Shown: in pieces, positions 21,116 to 28,623 of the stretch
How the letters are laid out: every line of letters starts with the position of its first letter
Position numbering within the stretch: position 1 is the first letter of the stretch
Source: Candidatus Nanopelagicales bacterium
GTDB taxonomy: Bacteria > Actinomycetota > Actinomycetes > S36-B12
Length of the DNA stretch: 30,576 nt
NCBI GenBank assembly: GCA_023264215.1
Contig: JALQSY010000004.1
Coordinates: 1 to 30,576 of the forward strand
Direction of reading: 5' to 3'
Position numbers and translations under genes: made by a program
Notes under the pieces: generated by a model
The model's database searches: none
What the model saw: the letters and a program-made list of their open reading frames with translations, nothing else
Told to the model about the DNA's origin: nothing

Positions 21116-21952
21116 ATGAGGTACCGGCGCACGCGCAACCAGACTCGCAACCTACATGGCGTTCATCGAACGCAGAAGAAGGCCAACATGGCGAAAAGCA
21201 AGAAGAAGTCGGCGCGTCGGAACCCTCGCGCCACGCAGAAGTACAACAAGGCGACCGGGCAGTGGGAGAGCACCGGCGTGATCAGGCCGAGCAAGAAGCA
21301 AGCTGCTGCTGCTGCTGCCGCTGCAAAGGCCGCCCGGGCGCTCGAAGGTGCCGCAAAGATGATGGAGGCCAAGGCCGCCCAGGTAGCGAAGGCCAGCAAG
21401 AAGGCTGGCGCACCGGCTGCCGCTGCGAAGGCCGCCCGGGCGCTCGAAGGTGCCGCAAAGATGCTGGAGGCCAAGGCCGAGAAAGCCGAGGATGATGCGG
21501 AGGCCGCGAAGAAATCCGCGAAGAAGGCCGGCAAGAAGAAGAAGAAGAAGGCCGGCAAGAAGCGGTCGAGCAAGAAGCGGTCGAGCAAGAAGGCCGGAAA
21601 GAAGCGATCGGGGCCGAGCGCCGCCGCGCTCGCCAAGGCGCTGGAGCAATGCCTCGCCGCCGGCGGCGGCGCGAGCGCCGGTAGCGCGGCGAAGAAACGG
21701 GCGAAGAAGGCATCCAAGCGACGCACGCCCGCGTCCTGCAAGACGTACACCGGCAAGCGCAAGCGCCCGGTCAAGTGCCGCCCCAAGGCCAGCGGCGCGA
21801 CGATCGATGCCTGCGCGCTCGCGGCGACGCGCCACGGCAAGGACCCCAAGGAGACGTGCGGCCCCGGCGTGAAGAAGCCGATCGGGCGGCGGGCCGCGAA
21901 GGCGCGGTGGGGCAAGCTGCTGAACGTCAACTCGTCCGCGTGGGACGACTGA
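21116..21952 (+). CDS. histone H1-like basic DNA-binding protein
   Basis: Predicted 278-aa protein, extremely rich in Lys and Ala. Two near-identical Ala-rich helical repeats (AAKAARALEGAAKM...EAKA) are followed by lysine clusters (SAKKAGKKKKKKAGKKRSSK) and a C-terminal Cys-containing domain (TPASCKTYTGKRKRPVKC, then IDACALAATRHGKDPKETCG). The long helical AAK tract resembles bacterial and eukaryotic H1-like proteins that compact DNA, so it may condense the genome in the virion. ATG 21116 has CGGAGG upstream; an alternative start at 21189 (MAKSKKKSARRNP) is possible and would give a more typical H1-like N-terminus. Confidence 0.65.
   Translation: MRYRRTRNQTRNLHGVHRTQKKANMAKSKKKSARRNPRATQKYNKATGQWESTGVIRPSKKQAAAAAAAAKAARALEGAAKMMEAKAAQVAKASKKAGAPAAAAKAARALEGAAKMLEAKAEKAEDDAEAAKKSAKKAGKKKKKKAGKKRSSKKRSSKKAGKKRSGPSAAALAKALEQCLAAGGGASAGSAAKKRAKKASKRRTPASCKTYTGKRKRPVKCRPKASGATIDACALAATRHGKDPKETCGPGVKKPIGRRAAKARWGKLLNVNSSAWDD
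21314..21479 (+). repeat. 64-bp direct repeat inside the basic protein gene
   Basis: Copies at 21314-21377 and 21416-21479 differ at 2 of 64 positions and are 102 bases apart, keeping frame. They encode the repeated Ala-rich helix. The near-identity at DNA level, including synonymous positions, points to recent duplication or ongoing copy-number change. Confidence 0.8.
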
Positions 21953-21960
21953 GCCGAGCT

Positions 21961-21994
21961 CGCTCGAGGGGGCGTTCATGCGCCCTCTCGAGCG
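21961..21994 (+). terminator. 14-bp hairpin before the spike cassette
   Basis: CGCTCGAGGGGGCG (21961-21974) pairs with CGCCCTCTCGAGCG (21981-21994), with one G-U pair and a 6-base loop. It lies between the basic protein gene and the first MSCC-type gene. No T run follows. Likely a partial terminator or mRNA-stabilising stem separating two expression blocks. Confidence 0.55.
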
Positions 21995-22016
21995 GATCGA
22001 ACACCGGGAGACTTCG

Positions 22017-22838
22017 ATGAGCTGCTGCCTCACGACCGTCAACGGAGTGCCCGGCGGCAGCTCGGTGCTCTCGCCCTGGCGCGTCGAGTACGAGGTCGAT
22101 TTCGGCGCGGAGGGCAACGTCGCGCTGATCAACGGCCAAAATGTACTGTCCGACGCCACCAGCTGGACCGGCACCGGGGTCCCCACCGCCGCGACGTTCG
22201 AGCTGCGCACCGGCGTCGGGATCAACTTCGCCGCGGGCGGCAGCAACACGGCGTGGAACAGCGCGCCAGCGTTCACCGCCGCGGCGATCTGGATCTCGCT
22301 GAACGACCCCACGCTGCCGGCAGCGCAGCGCCTTCTGCCCGACTACGACATCAACCGGCAGTACGTCTTCCAGATCCATAACACCGCCAACAACGGCAAC
22401 GCCGCCACCGAGGTGGTGTCGTTCAACCTGTGGGCGCCCGCGAACGTGCCCTACTCCGGCGCGGCCGACAGGATCGCCGGCGCGTGCAAGGGCGGGAACG
22501 CGACCGTCGCGAGCGGCTGCGGCTTCGTCACGAACACAGGCACCGTGCAGCTGATCGGGGCGTACGGCGGCAACGACGTCATCGGCTTCACGCCGGTCGT
22601 CGGCGCACCAGCGGCGATGGCCGGGCACTGCGGGCTCTACGGCAGCGACTGGCCCGCCATGTCGGACCTGGTCGAGTGCGGCTACACGGCCTCGACCGGC
22701 ACCCCGGCGACGACCACCAGCGCCCTGCGCTTCAACGATCGCTCGATGCGCCTGGCGATCGCGTTCCCCACGGGCAACACGAGTGCCACGTTCGCCGCCG
22801 AGGTACGTCGCCTTCGCATTCTCTCGAGGAACCCCTGA
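22017..22838 (+). CDS. beta-rich structural protein, spike/fibre candidate (MSCC N-terminus)
   Basis: Predicted 273-aa protein starting at ATG 22017 with GGGAG upstream. The N-terminus MSCCLTTVNGVPGG is mirrored in the gene at 23657. The body is rich in Gly, Thr, Asn and Ala with strand patterns (WRVEYEVDFGAEGNVALING, QYVFQIHNTANNGNAATEVV, SMRLAIAFPTGNTSATF). No transmembrane segment. These features are typical of phage appendage proteins, but no specific family was recognised. It opens a block of six beta-rich genes at the end of the late operon, a usual place for host-recognition genes. Confidence 0.55.
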   Translation: MSCCLTTVNGVPGGSSVLSPWRVEYEVDFGAEGNVALINGQNVLSDATSWTGTGVPTAATFELRTGVGINFAAGGSNTAWNSAPAFTAAAIWISLNDPTLPAAQRLLPDYDINRQYVFQIHNTANNGNAATEVVSFNLWAPANVPYSGAADRIAGACKGGNATVASGCGFVTNTGTVQLIGAYGGNDVIGFTPVVGAPAAMAGHCGLYGSDWPAMSDLVECGYTASTGTPATTTSALRFNDRSMRLAIAFPTGNTSATFAAEVRRLRILSRNP

Positions 22839-22841
22839 GCC

Positions 22842-23660
22842 ATGGGCTGCTCGGCGTCGCCATTCCGAGCCGTAGCCGGCGTCGTGACGTCACGCCTCGA
22901 CGACTCGGCCGCCGGCGCGGGCCTGATCACCGGCGTCGAGCTCGCGCACTCCTCGGGTTACGACCCCGTGGTCGGAGCCACCGAAGCGGTGATCTGGTCG
23001 CCGAACCCAGCGGTGGCGTACACCGGCTTTCTCGCGGCCGCTGACACCGTCCGCGTGCGCGCTGGCGGGAACGCGGCCGACGCCGCAGCGGGCGCAGGCG
23101 CGCGCGCGGTCACGATCGTCGGCCTGGACGCGACGGGAGCTCGCATCCAGGAGACGGTGGCGACCGCCGGCGCCGGGGCGAGCGCGTCGACGGTGCAGCG
23201 GTTCTCGCGGATCCTGGAGAGCTACGTCTCGGCCTCGGGCACCTACTCGGACGGGATCACGGGTGCCAACGTCGGGGCGATCCTGATCGAGACAACCGGC
23301 GGGATCCTCGTCGACAACATCTCCGCCGGCGCGGGGCACTCGGAGACGGCGATCTACACGGTGCCGCTCGGCTTCACGGGGTACCTGATGAGCGTGCACG
23401 CCGAGGTGGACGGAACTGCCAGCCAGCGCATCGACCTGCGGGTCTACCAGCGCCGCAACTACTTGGACACGACGCCCCCGGTCGAAGCGCGGCGACTGAT
23501 CGAGATCTATGCGGGGATCAACTCGCTCGTCGACACAACCTACGCCGGCGCCTTGTCGTTCCCAGCGCTGACCGATCTGTGGCTGACCGCGCAGCGGGTC
23601 GGCGGCAGTGGCAACGTCGCCGTGGTTGGCTCGATGCAGCTGCAGCTGAGGGCCGCATGA
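22842..23660 (+). CDS. virion structural protein resembling phage beta-sandwich appendage proteins
   Basis: Predicted 272-aa protein. The segment AAAGAGARAVTIVGLDATGA followed by RIQETVATAG is a pattern I know from structural proteins of marine tailed phages (A-G-T-G-A-R-T-V-x-x-x-G-L-D-x-x-x-x-x-x-x-E-T-V), followed by a strand with the residues Y-T-V-P-L-G-F-T-G-Y-L. Those homologues are annotated only as structural or fibre-like. The start MGCSASPFRAVAG carries an early Cys like its neighbours. The match is from memory of the pattern, not an alignment. Confidence 0.6.
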   Translation: MGCSASPFRAVAGVVTSRLDDSAAGAGLITGVELAHSSGYDPVVGATEAVIWSPNPAVAYTGFLAAADTVRVRAGGNAADAAAGAGARAVTIVGLDATGARIQETVATAGAGASASTVQRFSRILESYVSASGTYSDGITGANVGAILIETTGGILVDNISAGAGHSETAIYTVPLGFTGYLMSVHAEVDGTASQRIDLRVYQRRNYLDTTPPVEARRLIEIYAGINSLVDTTYAGALSFPALTDLWLTAQRVGGSGNVAVVGSMQLQLRAA

Positions 23661-24178
23661 GCTGTTGCTTCAGCAACGTCAACGGGCTCCCCGCCACCGG
23701 CGGCGGCGGCGGGATCACGATTCCTGGCTCCGTCATGTGGACCTTCGCGAACGACGGCGGGCCCGCAGACGGGATCATCGTCACCACCGACGCTACGCCG
23801 GTGTTTCGCACGTGGGGCAACCTGTTCGGTGCCAGCGACGCCGTCAACGGCTTCGGGTGCCTGTACGCGCAGGAGCAGACCACGGGCAACCGCGCCGCGT
23901 TTCGCTTCCAGATCGTCGGCGTGGCACAGAACGGCGTCGGCGTCGGCTCAGGTGAGCCGTACCCGTTCATCGGAGGCTCGGGCTACGACGAGTCGGCGAG
24001 CGGACTCGCGCCGTGGAACACGGGCTTCACGTTCCCCGCGGGCATGGCCGGCGGGATCAACTACCTGCCTGGCGGCGGGCTCGTGCAGGTCGCCTTCAAC
24101 GGCCTGGCCGGCGTCACCTTCCACTGGAAGTGCTGGATCATCGCCACGCCATTCTTCAACGCCACGATCCAGGTCTGA
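23657..24178 (+). CDS. spike/fibre candidate sharing the MSCC N-terminus
   Basis: Predicted 173-aa protein starting MSCCFSNVNGLPATGGGGG, similar to MSCCLTTVNGVPGG of the gene at 22017. The remainder (VMWTFANDGGPADGIIVTTD, GNRAAFRFQIVGVAQNG, FHWKCWIIATPFFNATIQV) is different and beta-rich. A conserved head with differing bodies suggests a docking peptide that places alternative spike domains on one virion site. It overlaps the previous gene by 4 bases. Confidence 0.55.
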   Translation: MSCCFSNVNGLPATGGGGGITIPGSVMWTFANDGGPADGIIVTTDATPVFRTWGNLFGASDAVNGFGCLYAQEQTTGNRAAFRFQIVGVAQNGVGVGSGEPYPFIGGSGYDESASGLAPWNTGFTFPAGMAGGINYLPGGGLVQVAFNGLAGVTFHWKCWIIATPFFNATIQV

Positions 24179-24188
24179 AAGGAACATC

Positions 24189-24575
24189 ATGATCACCGTA
24201 CAGGCCACGCAACTTGCCGCTGCACAGTTCACCGACCAACTCATCACCGACTTTCTCGGCGAAGGCGCACCTGGCACCGACACTAACATTCAACTCGCGC
24301 TGCTCGGCTACTCGTACAACAGCCAGGGCGCAGCGCATACTCAACGGCTCTATCTGACGCCAACTGGCGTCACGGACGTGAACTTCCAGGTCGAGCTCTA
24401 CAACAACACGGGCGGCACGGCAGGAAACTCGTTCATGCAGATGTGCGGCCGCGATGGGATCATCGTTCCCAGGCTGACGCCACCTTCGGTGCCGTTCGAG
24501 CTCCGTCTTACGACCACGGGCAAGACCGACGACGGCACGATCACCGTGTGGTACACCAAGCAGCAGCTGCGCTGA
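24189..24575 (+). CDS. small beta-rich virion protein candidate
   Basis: Predicted 128-aa protein, polar and strand-rich (NIQLALLGYSYNSQGAAHTQ, DVNFQVELYNNTGGTAGNS, PFELRLTTTGKTDDGTITVW). The N-terminal helix (QLAAAQFTDQLITDFLGEG) precedes the sandwich-like body. ATG 24189 has GAAAGGAACATC upstream. Base composition here is slightly less GC-rich than upstream genes. Could be a receptor-binding or decoration protein. Confidence 0.5.
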   Translation: MITVQATQLAAAQFTDQLITDFLGEGAPGTDTNIQLALLGYSYNSQGAAHTQRLYLTPTGVTDVNFQVELYNNTGGTAGNSFMQMCGRDGIIVPRLTPPSVPFELRLTTTGKTDDGTITVWYTKQQLR

Positions 24576-24593
24576 TAAATCCGGGAGGAGAAC

Positions 24594-24884
24594 ATGATCT
24601 TCATTCCACAGCAGATCAAGCAGATCACCGACGGCTACCAGGTCACCGTCGATGATCATGAGTTTCTACTCGAGTCATACGGCGGGACCGTGTACCTGAC
24701 GCCAGGCCTGCCGCGCGGATTCTACTGCACGATCGTGATGGCGACGAACGAGGAGGTCGTGATCGAGCCGCAGTACTCGAGGCTCGGCACCGTCACCGGC
24801 GCGTCGACGCTCACGTCGATCTGGCAGTCGGTGGTGATCTACTCGCGCGCGCCGAACGACTACGTCGGGTTGGGGATGCCATGA
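24594..24884 (+). CDS. small beta-rich hypothetical protein
   Basis: Predicted 96-aa protein with strands throughout (DGYQVTVDDHEFLLESYGGT, FYCTIVMATNEEVVIEPQYS, SIWQSVVIYSRAPNDY). The strong ribosome site GGGAGGAG lies just upstream of ATG 24594. Its stop overlaps the next gene. No family recognised; a small virion component is plausible by context. Confidence 0.5.
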   Translation: MIFIPQQIKQITDGYQVTVDDHEFLLESYGGTVYLTPGLPRGFYCTIVMATNEEVVIEPQYSRLGTVTGASTLTSIWQSVVIYSRAPNDYVGLGMP

Positions 24885-25579
24885 GGGGCGTCGCGCGCTT
24901 CTCGAGCGGCGCCGGCGGTGATCCGCTGTCGTACATGGATGACGACTTCATGGGGCCGTCACTGGACCCCAAGTGGACGATCCGCAAGCCCACCTCGATG
25001 GCGGGAATGACGTTCACGGCGCAGGGCATGAACGTGCCGATCATCGGCGGAGGCGCTGGACCTGACAACAGCTTCTGGTTCGATGACAACGACGGCCTGT
25101 TGATCTACCAGCCGGTGTCCGGTGATTTCGTCGCCGAGTGCTACGTCATCGCGCGCGACGCCGCGAACTTCGGACCCGCACCGCTCACCGGGTTCAACGT
25201 CGCCGGCATCGCCGCGCACAACCCCGCCGAAGCGCCGCTGCCCACGGGCTTCAACTACGTCCACGTGGGCCCCGCAAGCAACAACACCGCGTCGCTGCAG
25301 AACGAGTGCAAGAGCACGGCAGCGTCGGTGTCGACCTTCGACTACGTGGTCGAGGGCACTGGCGCGCAGTGGGTGCAGCTCACCCGCATCGGCCAGGTCT
25401 TCTCGTGCGCGTACAAGCTCAACGCTGGAGATCCGTGGATCCCGCGGACGAGCTACAACCGCGCCGTGGCCCTGCCGGAGCTCCCCAACGTTCTGTGGCT
25501 CGGGCCGATCGTGTACTCGTCGGAGGTCGGCTCAGATCTGTCGGGAACGTTCCGCGATTTCACCGTCAGAACCCCATAA
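24881..25579 (+). CDS. concanavalin-like (DUF1349-type) domain protein, receptor-binding candidate
   Basis: Predicted 232-aa protein, last of the late operon. The opening DDDFMGPSLDPKWTIRKP and the following strands (NDGLLIYQPVSGDFVAECYV, GFNYVHVGPASNNTASLQNE, WVQLTRIGQVFSCAYKL) follow the layout of DUF1349/LamG-like jelly rolls: D-F, LDP-W, a hydrophobic core strand, G-D-F. Such folds often bind sugars. Position at the end of the structural block fits a receptor-binding protein. The match is structural pattern only. Confidence 0.55.
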   Translation: MRGVARFSSGAGGDPLSYMDDDFMGPSLDPKWTIRKPTSMAGMTFTAQGMNVPIIGGGAGPDNSFWFDDNDGLLIYQPVSGDFVAECYVIARDAANFGPAPLTGFNVAGIAAHNPAEAPLPTGFNYVHVGPASNNTASLQNECKSTAASVSTFDYVVEGTGAQWVQLTRIGQVFSCAYKLNAGDPWIPRTSYNRAVALPELPNVLWLGPIVYSSEVGSDLSGTFRDFTVRTP

Positions 25580-25606
25580 GCGTGCCGGTTCGTGAGGCGT
25601 AACCGA

Positions 25607-26350
25607 TCACATCTTCTCCTGGAACATGCTCAGCTGCTCTCGTGTGCTTTGCAGCAGGCCCACGGCGATCTCGAAGTGACGTGGCTCTCGCTCGCAGCCA
25701 ACAAACATCCTACCGTTGCGGATCGCAGCAACGCCAGTGGTTCCGCCCCCGGCGTACCGGTCGAGAATGATGTCGCCGCGCTCAGTGTAATCCGCAACGA
25801 TCGCCTCCATCAACCCCAGCGGCTTTCCACCCGCGACGGCCTTATTGCCCTTGCCGCCATGGCTTTCGGCCGTGACAATGTACGCCCCCTGCTTCGTGCT
25901 CCAGCACTTCTTGAGATTGGTTCGGCTCACCATCAAGTGCACCGTCCATGACGATGGTCCGTCCCCGGCGAGGCGGACGTTCTCGCCAGGGGTCACGATC
26001 GGCAACGGCGCGAAGCAGTAGCGTTTGCACGCGGCAGCTGCGGCCTCGTAAGCTGGGATCAGGTCGTGAGACGTCATCGCGAGGTTCCAGCCGCGACACA
26101 GTTCGTGCGCGCCGGCGACGAGCTCGGTGACATCCTCCGGCGTGAGGTGGTCGTACCGCAACCCGGCCTCGCTCAACATGGTTGAGCTCGACTTGCCGCG
26201 TCGACCGTGCCGCTGGCCTGCGTGCGTGCGTTTGCCGTACGGTGGGTCTTCGATCACGGCATCGATGTGCATGCCAAGCAACGGAGCGTCGCGCCAGTCG
26301 CAGCAGAACATGAGCCAACCTGGCCCGTAGGCGTAGGGAATGTTCGTCAC
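25607..26350 (-). CDS. beta-class DNA adenine/cytosine-N4 methyltransferase
   Basis: Predicted 247-aa enzyme that would transfer a methyl group to an exocyclic amine of DNA. Motif IV DPPY is at residues 35-38 (VIEDPPYGKRTH) and the AdoMet-binding motif I near the C-terminus (DRYAGGGTTGVAAIRNGR, about 197-214, then GCERE). Motif IV before motif I defines the beta order. Start is GTG 26350 in a GTGA overlap with the HTH gene; longer in-frame extensions run through that gene and are rejected. No cognate restriction gene is visible, so it is a solitary methyltransferase, likely for protection or gene control. An aromatic DWRD segment precedes motif IV. Confidence 0.85.
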   Translation of the reverse strand: MTNIPYAYGPGWLMFCCDWRDAPLLGMHIDAVIEDPPYGKRTHAGQRHGRRGKSSSTMLSEAGLRYDHLTPEDVTELVAGAHELCRGWNLAMTSHDLIPAYEAAAAACKRYCFAPLPIVTPGENVRLAGDGPSSWTVHLMVSRTNLKKCWSTKQGAYIVTAESHGGKGNKAVAGGKPLGLMEAIVADYTERGDIILDRYAGGGTTGVAAIRNGRMFVGCEREPRHFEIAVGLLQSTREQLSMFQEKM

Positions 26351-26670
26351 CGAGTACCAATCTTCCTCGCGCACAGGCCGAGTGGCGTTCCGAGCCGACA
26401 CCTGTTCCAGAAGGTGGTGTACGGCATGCCGCAAGCTCGAGCCGCCGCGGAAACCGAGCCGTGCTCTCGCACCAGGGCGTTCGCCGCAGGACCATCGATC
26501 TCCGGCCATGTGGGACGGCCGCCGAACAGTTTGACGGTGTACCCCGCCTCGCGCACCCACCGGCGGATGGTCTTCGGCGTGGCGTCACAAATCGCAAGGG
26601 CGCTTTGCAGGCCGTCGAGCGCGTACGCGCGCACGGCTGCTGCCTTCTCGTCGGCGGTGTACCGTCTCAT
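26347..26670 (-). CDS. double helix-turn-helix DNA-binding protein
   Basis: Predicted 107-aa protein. First HTH about 1-42 (RRYTADEKAAAVRAYALDG, SALAICDATPKTIRRWVREA) resembles transposase-type HTH domains. A second HTH lies about 70-92 (GSVSAAARACGMPYTTFWNR), like Fis/HTH_8 helices. ATG 26670 overlaps the previous stop. Located between recombinase and methyltransferase genes, it could be a recombination directionality factor or lysogeny regulator. It is too short to be a transposase and has no catalytic domain. Confidence 0.65.
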   Translation of the reverse strand: MRRYTADEKAAAVRAYALDGLQSALAICDATPKTIRRWVREAGYTVKLFGGRPTWPEIDGPAANALVREHGSVSAAARACGMPYTTFWNRCRLGTPLGLCARKIGTR

Positions 26671-26900
26671 GACCTGGACCTCGCAGTCACGATCTCGCCC
26701 AGCTCCGTCCTCGTCCAGCAGAGCTGACGGTTCCCTTCTCGCCAGTGGGCGGGGTTGAAGCTGACAACGCGACGAAGGTACCCCCTGGACTCGAGCGCCA
26801 GCATCGTTGCGTGATGCACGTAGTCGCGGTCGATGAGCATCCCTGGCGCATCGGCGAGGAGTTGAAGCATCAGCGGCGTCATCGCGTCGTTGTCGTTCAT
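26667..26900 (-). CDS. small winged-helix-like protein
   Basis: Predicted 77-aa protein. Helix-rich (MTPLMLQLLADAPGMLIDRD, then HHATMLALESRGYLRRVVSF) followed by a beta-turn-like CWTRTELGEIV, the layout of small winged-helix regulators. It overlaps the recombinase gene upstream and the HTH gene downstream, each as ATGA. Possibly an excisionase-like accessory or repressor component; no family recognised. Confidence 0.5.
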   Translation of the reverse strand: MNDNDAMTPLMLQLLADAPGMLIDRDYVHHATMLALESRGYLRRVVSFNPAHWREGNRQLCWTRTELGEIVTARSRS

Positions 26901-27922
26901 TTCTTCGTCGGCTTGTCGTAGTCGGAGATTGCCGATGGAACGGTGGTGTCCTCGCGATGCCGTCGATCGTCGTACACCATGGTCGTGTCGATCTTGGCGT
27001 GGTCGGCGAAGCGTGAGACGTCAACAATGTTCATGCCCATATCCAAGGCCCTTGTGATCGCAGTATGCCGCAACCCGTGCGGCCGCGCCCGCTCGATGCC
27101 GGCCTGCTTCGACCGCCGCTCGAGCATCCTGTTGATCGCGGTCTGCTGCATGCGCCCGAAACTCTTGAGCGTGCAGAAGACCGCCCCTGGGTTCGGGCCT
27201 CGAACCTCGAGCCATGCCTCGACCGACGACCACGTGAGGTTGTCCAGGTACTTCCAGACCCGCTCGCGGTCGCCCTTGAGTTGCACGTGCAGGCGCTTTT
27301 GCCGCCTGTCGACGTGCTCCATGTCGAGCGACAGCACGCTGCCCTTGCGCAGGCCCATGCCGGCCATCAACCGGACGATCGCCAGATCGCGGTGGGCTTG
27401 CCAGCGGGTCGCGGTCCTCGAGCTGGCCAACTCGTCCTTGAGCAGGTGGAGCAGAGCTCGAACGCCGTCGTCGCCCGCGCCGCGGGTGTCCCGGTACCGC
27501 TTCGCCTTCACGCCTGCGACCTCGGGCACCCAGGCGGTCTGGCCGGCCGTCCTGAGCACCCTGAGCACGCTCCTGAGCGCGCACAGCCGCCGGTTGACCG
27601 TCGCCGGCGCCATGCCCTCGCGGTCCCTGGGGCGCCCCTGGGCGCGCTTGGTGGTGCTCGACCATGTGGGTCGGCTGAGCATCTCCGCGCGGTACTCGAA
27701 GAGCTTGGCGTTCGCCTCGCCTGGGCTGCGCTTCGCAATCTCCAAAAGCGCCGATAGCGCATCGGCAGCGTCGCCGACCCTCATGAAGTTCGCGAAGTCC
27801 TGCAGGTCTGTACGATAGCTTACAACCGACCAACCAAGCTTGTCCGCAAGCCACTGTTCGAACAGCTGGCGAATCGTCTCGCGACGAGCAAGGGCGCCCG
27901 TCGGCGCGAGCTTGTCCGTCAT
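26897..27922 (-). CDS. tyrosine recombinase / integrase
   Basis: Predicted 341-aa integrase of the phage/XerCD type that would insert and excise the element at an att site. N-terminal core-binding domain about 10-125 (RETIRQLFEQWLADKLG ... ATVNRRLCALRSVLRVLR). Catalytic residues visible: R192 (GMGLRKGSVL), K216 (QLKGD), H282 and R285 (HGLRHTA), H308 (ADHAKIDTT) and the nucleophile Y317 (VYDDR). Start ATG 27922 has AGGGGG upstream. The frame stays open further upstream through hexamer repeats to GTG 28063, but that extension is valine/repeat-rich and is not part of the enzyme. The hexamer array lies directly upstream and may hold attP or arm sites. Confidence 0.9.
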   Translation of the reverse strand: MTDKLAPTGALARRETIRQLFEQWLADKLGWSVVSYRTDLQDFANFMRVGDAADALSALLEIAKRSPGEANAKLFEYRAEMLSRPTWSSTTKRAQGRPRDREGMAPATVNRRLCALRSVLRVLRTAGQTAWVPEVAGVKAKRYRDTRGAGDDGVRALLHLLKDELASSRTATRWQAHRDLAIVRLMAGMGLRKGSVLSLDMEHVDRRQKRLHVQLKGDRERVWKYLDNLTWSSVEAWLEVRGPNPGAVFCTLKSFGRMQQTAINRMLERRSKQAGIERARPHGLRHTAITRALDMGMNIVDVSRFADHAKIDTTMVYDDRRHREDTTVPSAISDYDKPTKK

Positions 27923-28268
27923 AGCAAACCCCCTGGCCACGACCGCGACCGCGACCACGACCACGACCGCGACCTTGACCACGACCTTGACCACGACCGC
28001 GACCGCGACCTTGACCACGACCCCGACCCTGATCGCGTCATCACCGTTGGCGTCATTGGGCACCCCCGCGCGACCCCGACACCGACACCGACCGCGACCC
28101 CGACTGCGATCGCGCCATCACCGCCGGCGTCATTGGGCACCCCCGCGCGACCGCGACCAGGACTGCGACTGCGACTGCGACCACAACCACGACCGCGACC
28201 GCGACCGCGACCACGACCGCGACCGCGACCACGACCCTGATCGCGTCATCACCGCCGGCGTCATCGGG
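27923..28268 (-). repeat. hexamer array GGTCGC/GGTCGTG with conserved cores (left block)
   Basis: About 346 bases of GACCGC/GACCAC/GACCTT units (read on plus) interrupted by conserved cores at 28031-28075, 28108-28152 and a shorter one at 28239-28268. The first two cores match at 42 of 45 positions; each contains CATCACCG, GGCGTCAT and GGGCACCCCCGCGCGACC. The third core ends exactly at the stop codon of the neighbouring minus-strand gene. All minus-strand frames are open because the unit is 6 bp, producing Val-Ala, Ser-Arg-Trp or Arg-Gly peptides that I do not accept as proteins. Lies directly 5' of the integrase gene. Confidence 0.8.
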
Positions 28269-28604
28269 TCAGCGCACCTCGGTCGGCAGAACCGGAATGG
28301 TCACGACGTCGCCGATCGCCGAAAGTTGTACCAGCACATTCCGATCGCCCGTCGGCTCGATCTCGCTGCCCGCCGCGGCGGCGGGACCTTTCGCCACCGC
28401 CTCGTGATAGCGCCCAGTGTCCGCCACCCATGCGGCCGTCTCGAGCTCGACGAAGCCCACATCCTCGATCTTGAAGGTGCGGACGACCCTGCCCGACCAG
28501 CCGTGCACGGCGGTTCGGATCATCACCATCTGCCCTGGCGAAAGGGCGTGCGTGCCGTTGGCGGTGCTCTTCTTGGTGCTCTTCTTGGTGCTCTTCTTGG
28601 TCAT
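28269..28604 (-). CDS. small protein with Lys-Ser-Thr repeat and KOW/SH3-like body
   Basis: Predicted 111-aa protein from ATG 28604, with AAGGAAA upstream. N-terminal MTKKSTKKSTKKST is encoded by three near-identical 12-base units. The body (LSPGQMVMIRTAVHGWSGRV, then VRTFKIEDVGFVELET) looks like a small SH3/KOW-type barrel, and a second strand set follows (NVLVQLSAIGDVVTIPVLP). No family recognised. The basic tail suggests nucleic-acid or DNA-structure binding. Its 3' end abuts a repeat core. Confidence 0.5.
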   Translation of the reverse strand: MTKKSTKKSTKKSTANGTHALSPGQMVMIRTAVHGWSGRVVRTFKIEDVGFVELETAAWVADTGRYHEAVAKGPAAAAGSEIEPTGDRNVLVQLSAIGDVVTIPVLPTEVR

Positions 28605-28623
28605 TGTTGTTTCCTTTCCGTTC

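Noticed and set aside
26351..26560. Longer methyltransferase start at 26560
   Set aside because: The extension runs entirely through the HTH gene and is Arg/Gly-rich shadow sequence; GTG 26350 fits the overlap style of the operon.
27923..28063. N-terminal extension of the integrase to GTG 28063
   Set aside because: The added residues are repeat translation; ATG 27922 has a ribosome site and gives a normal-length recombinase.
27919..28140. Minus-strand frames through the hexamer array giving Ser/Arg/Trp or Val/Ala proteins
   Set aside because: A 6-bp GC-rich unit keeps all frames open; composition simply mirrors the repeat, frames change between cores, and there is no ribosome site.
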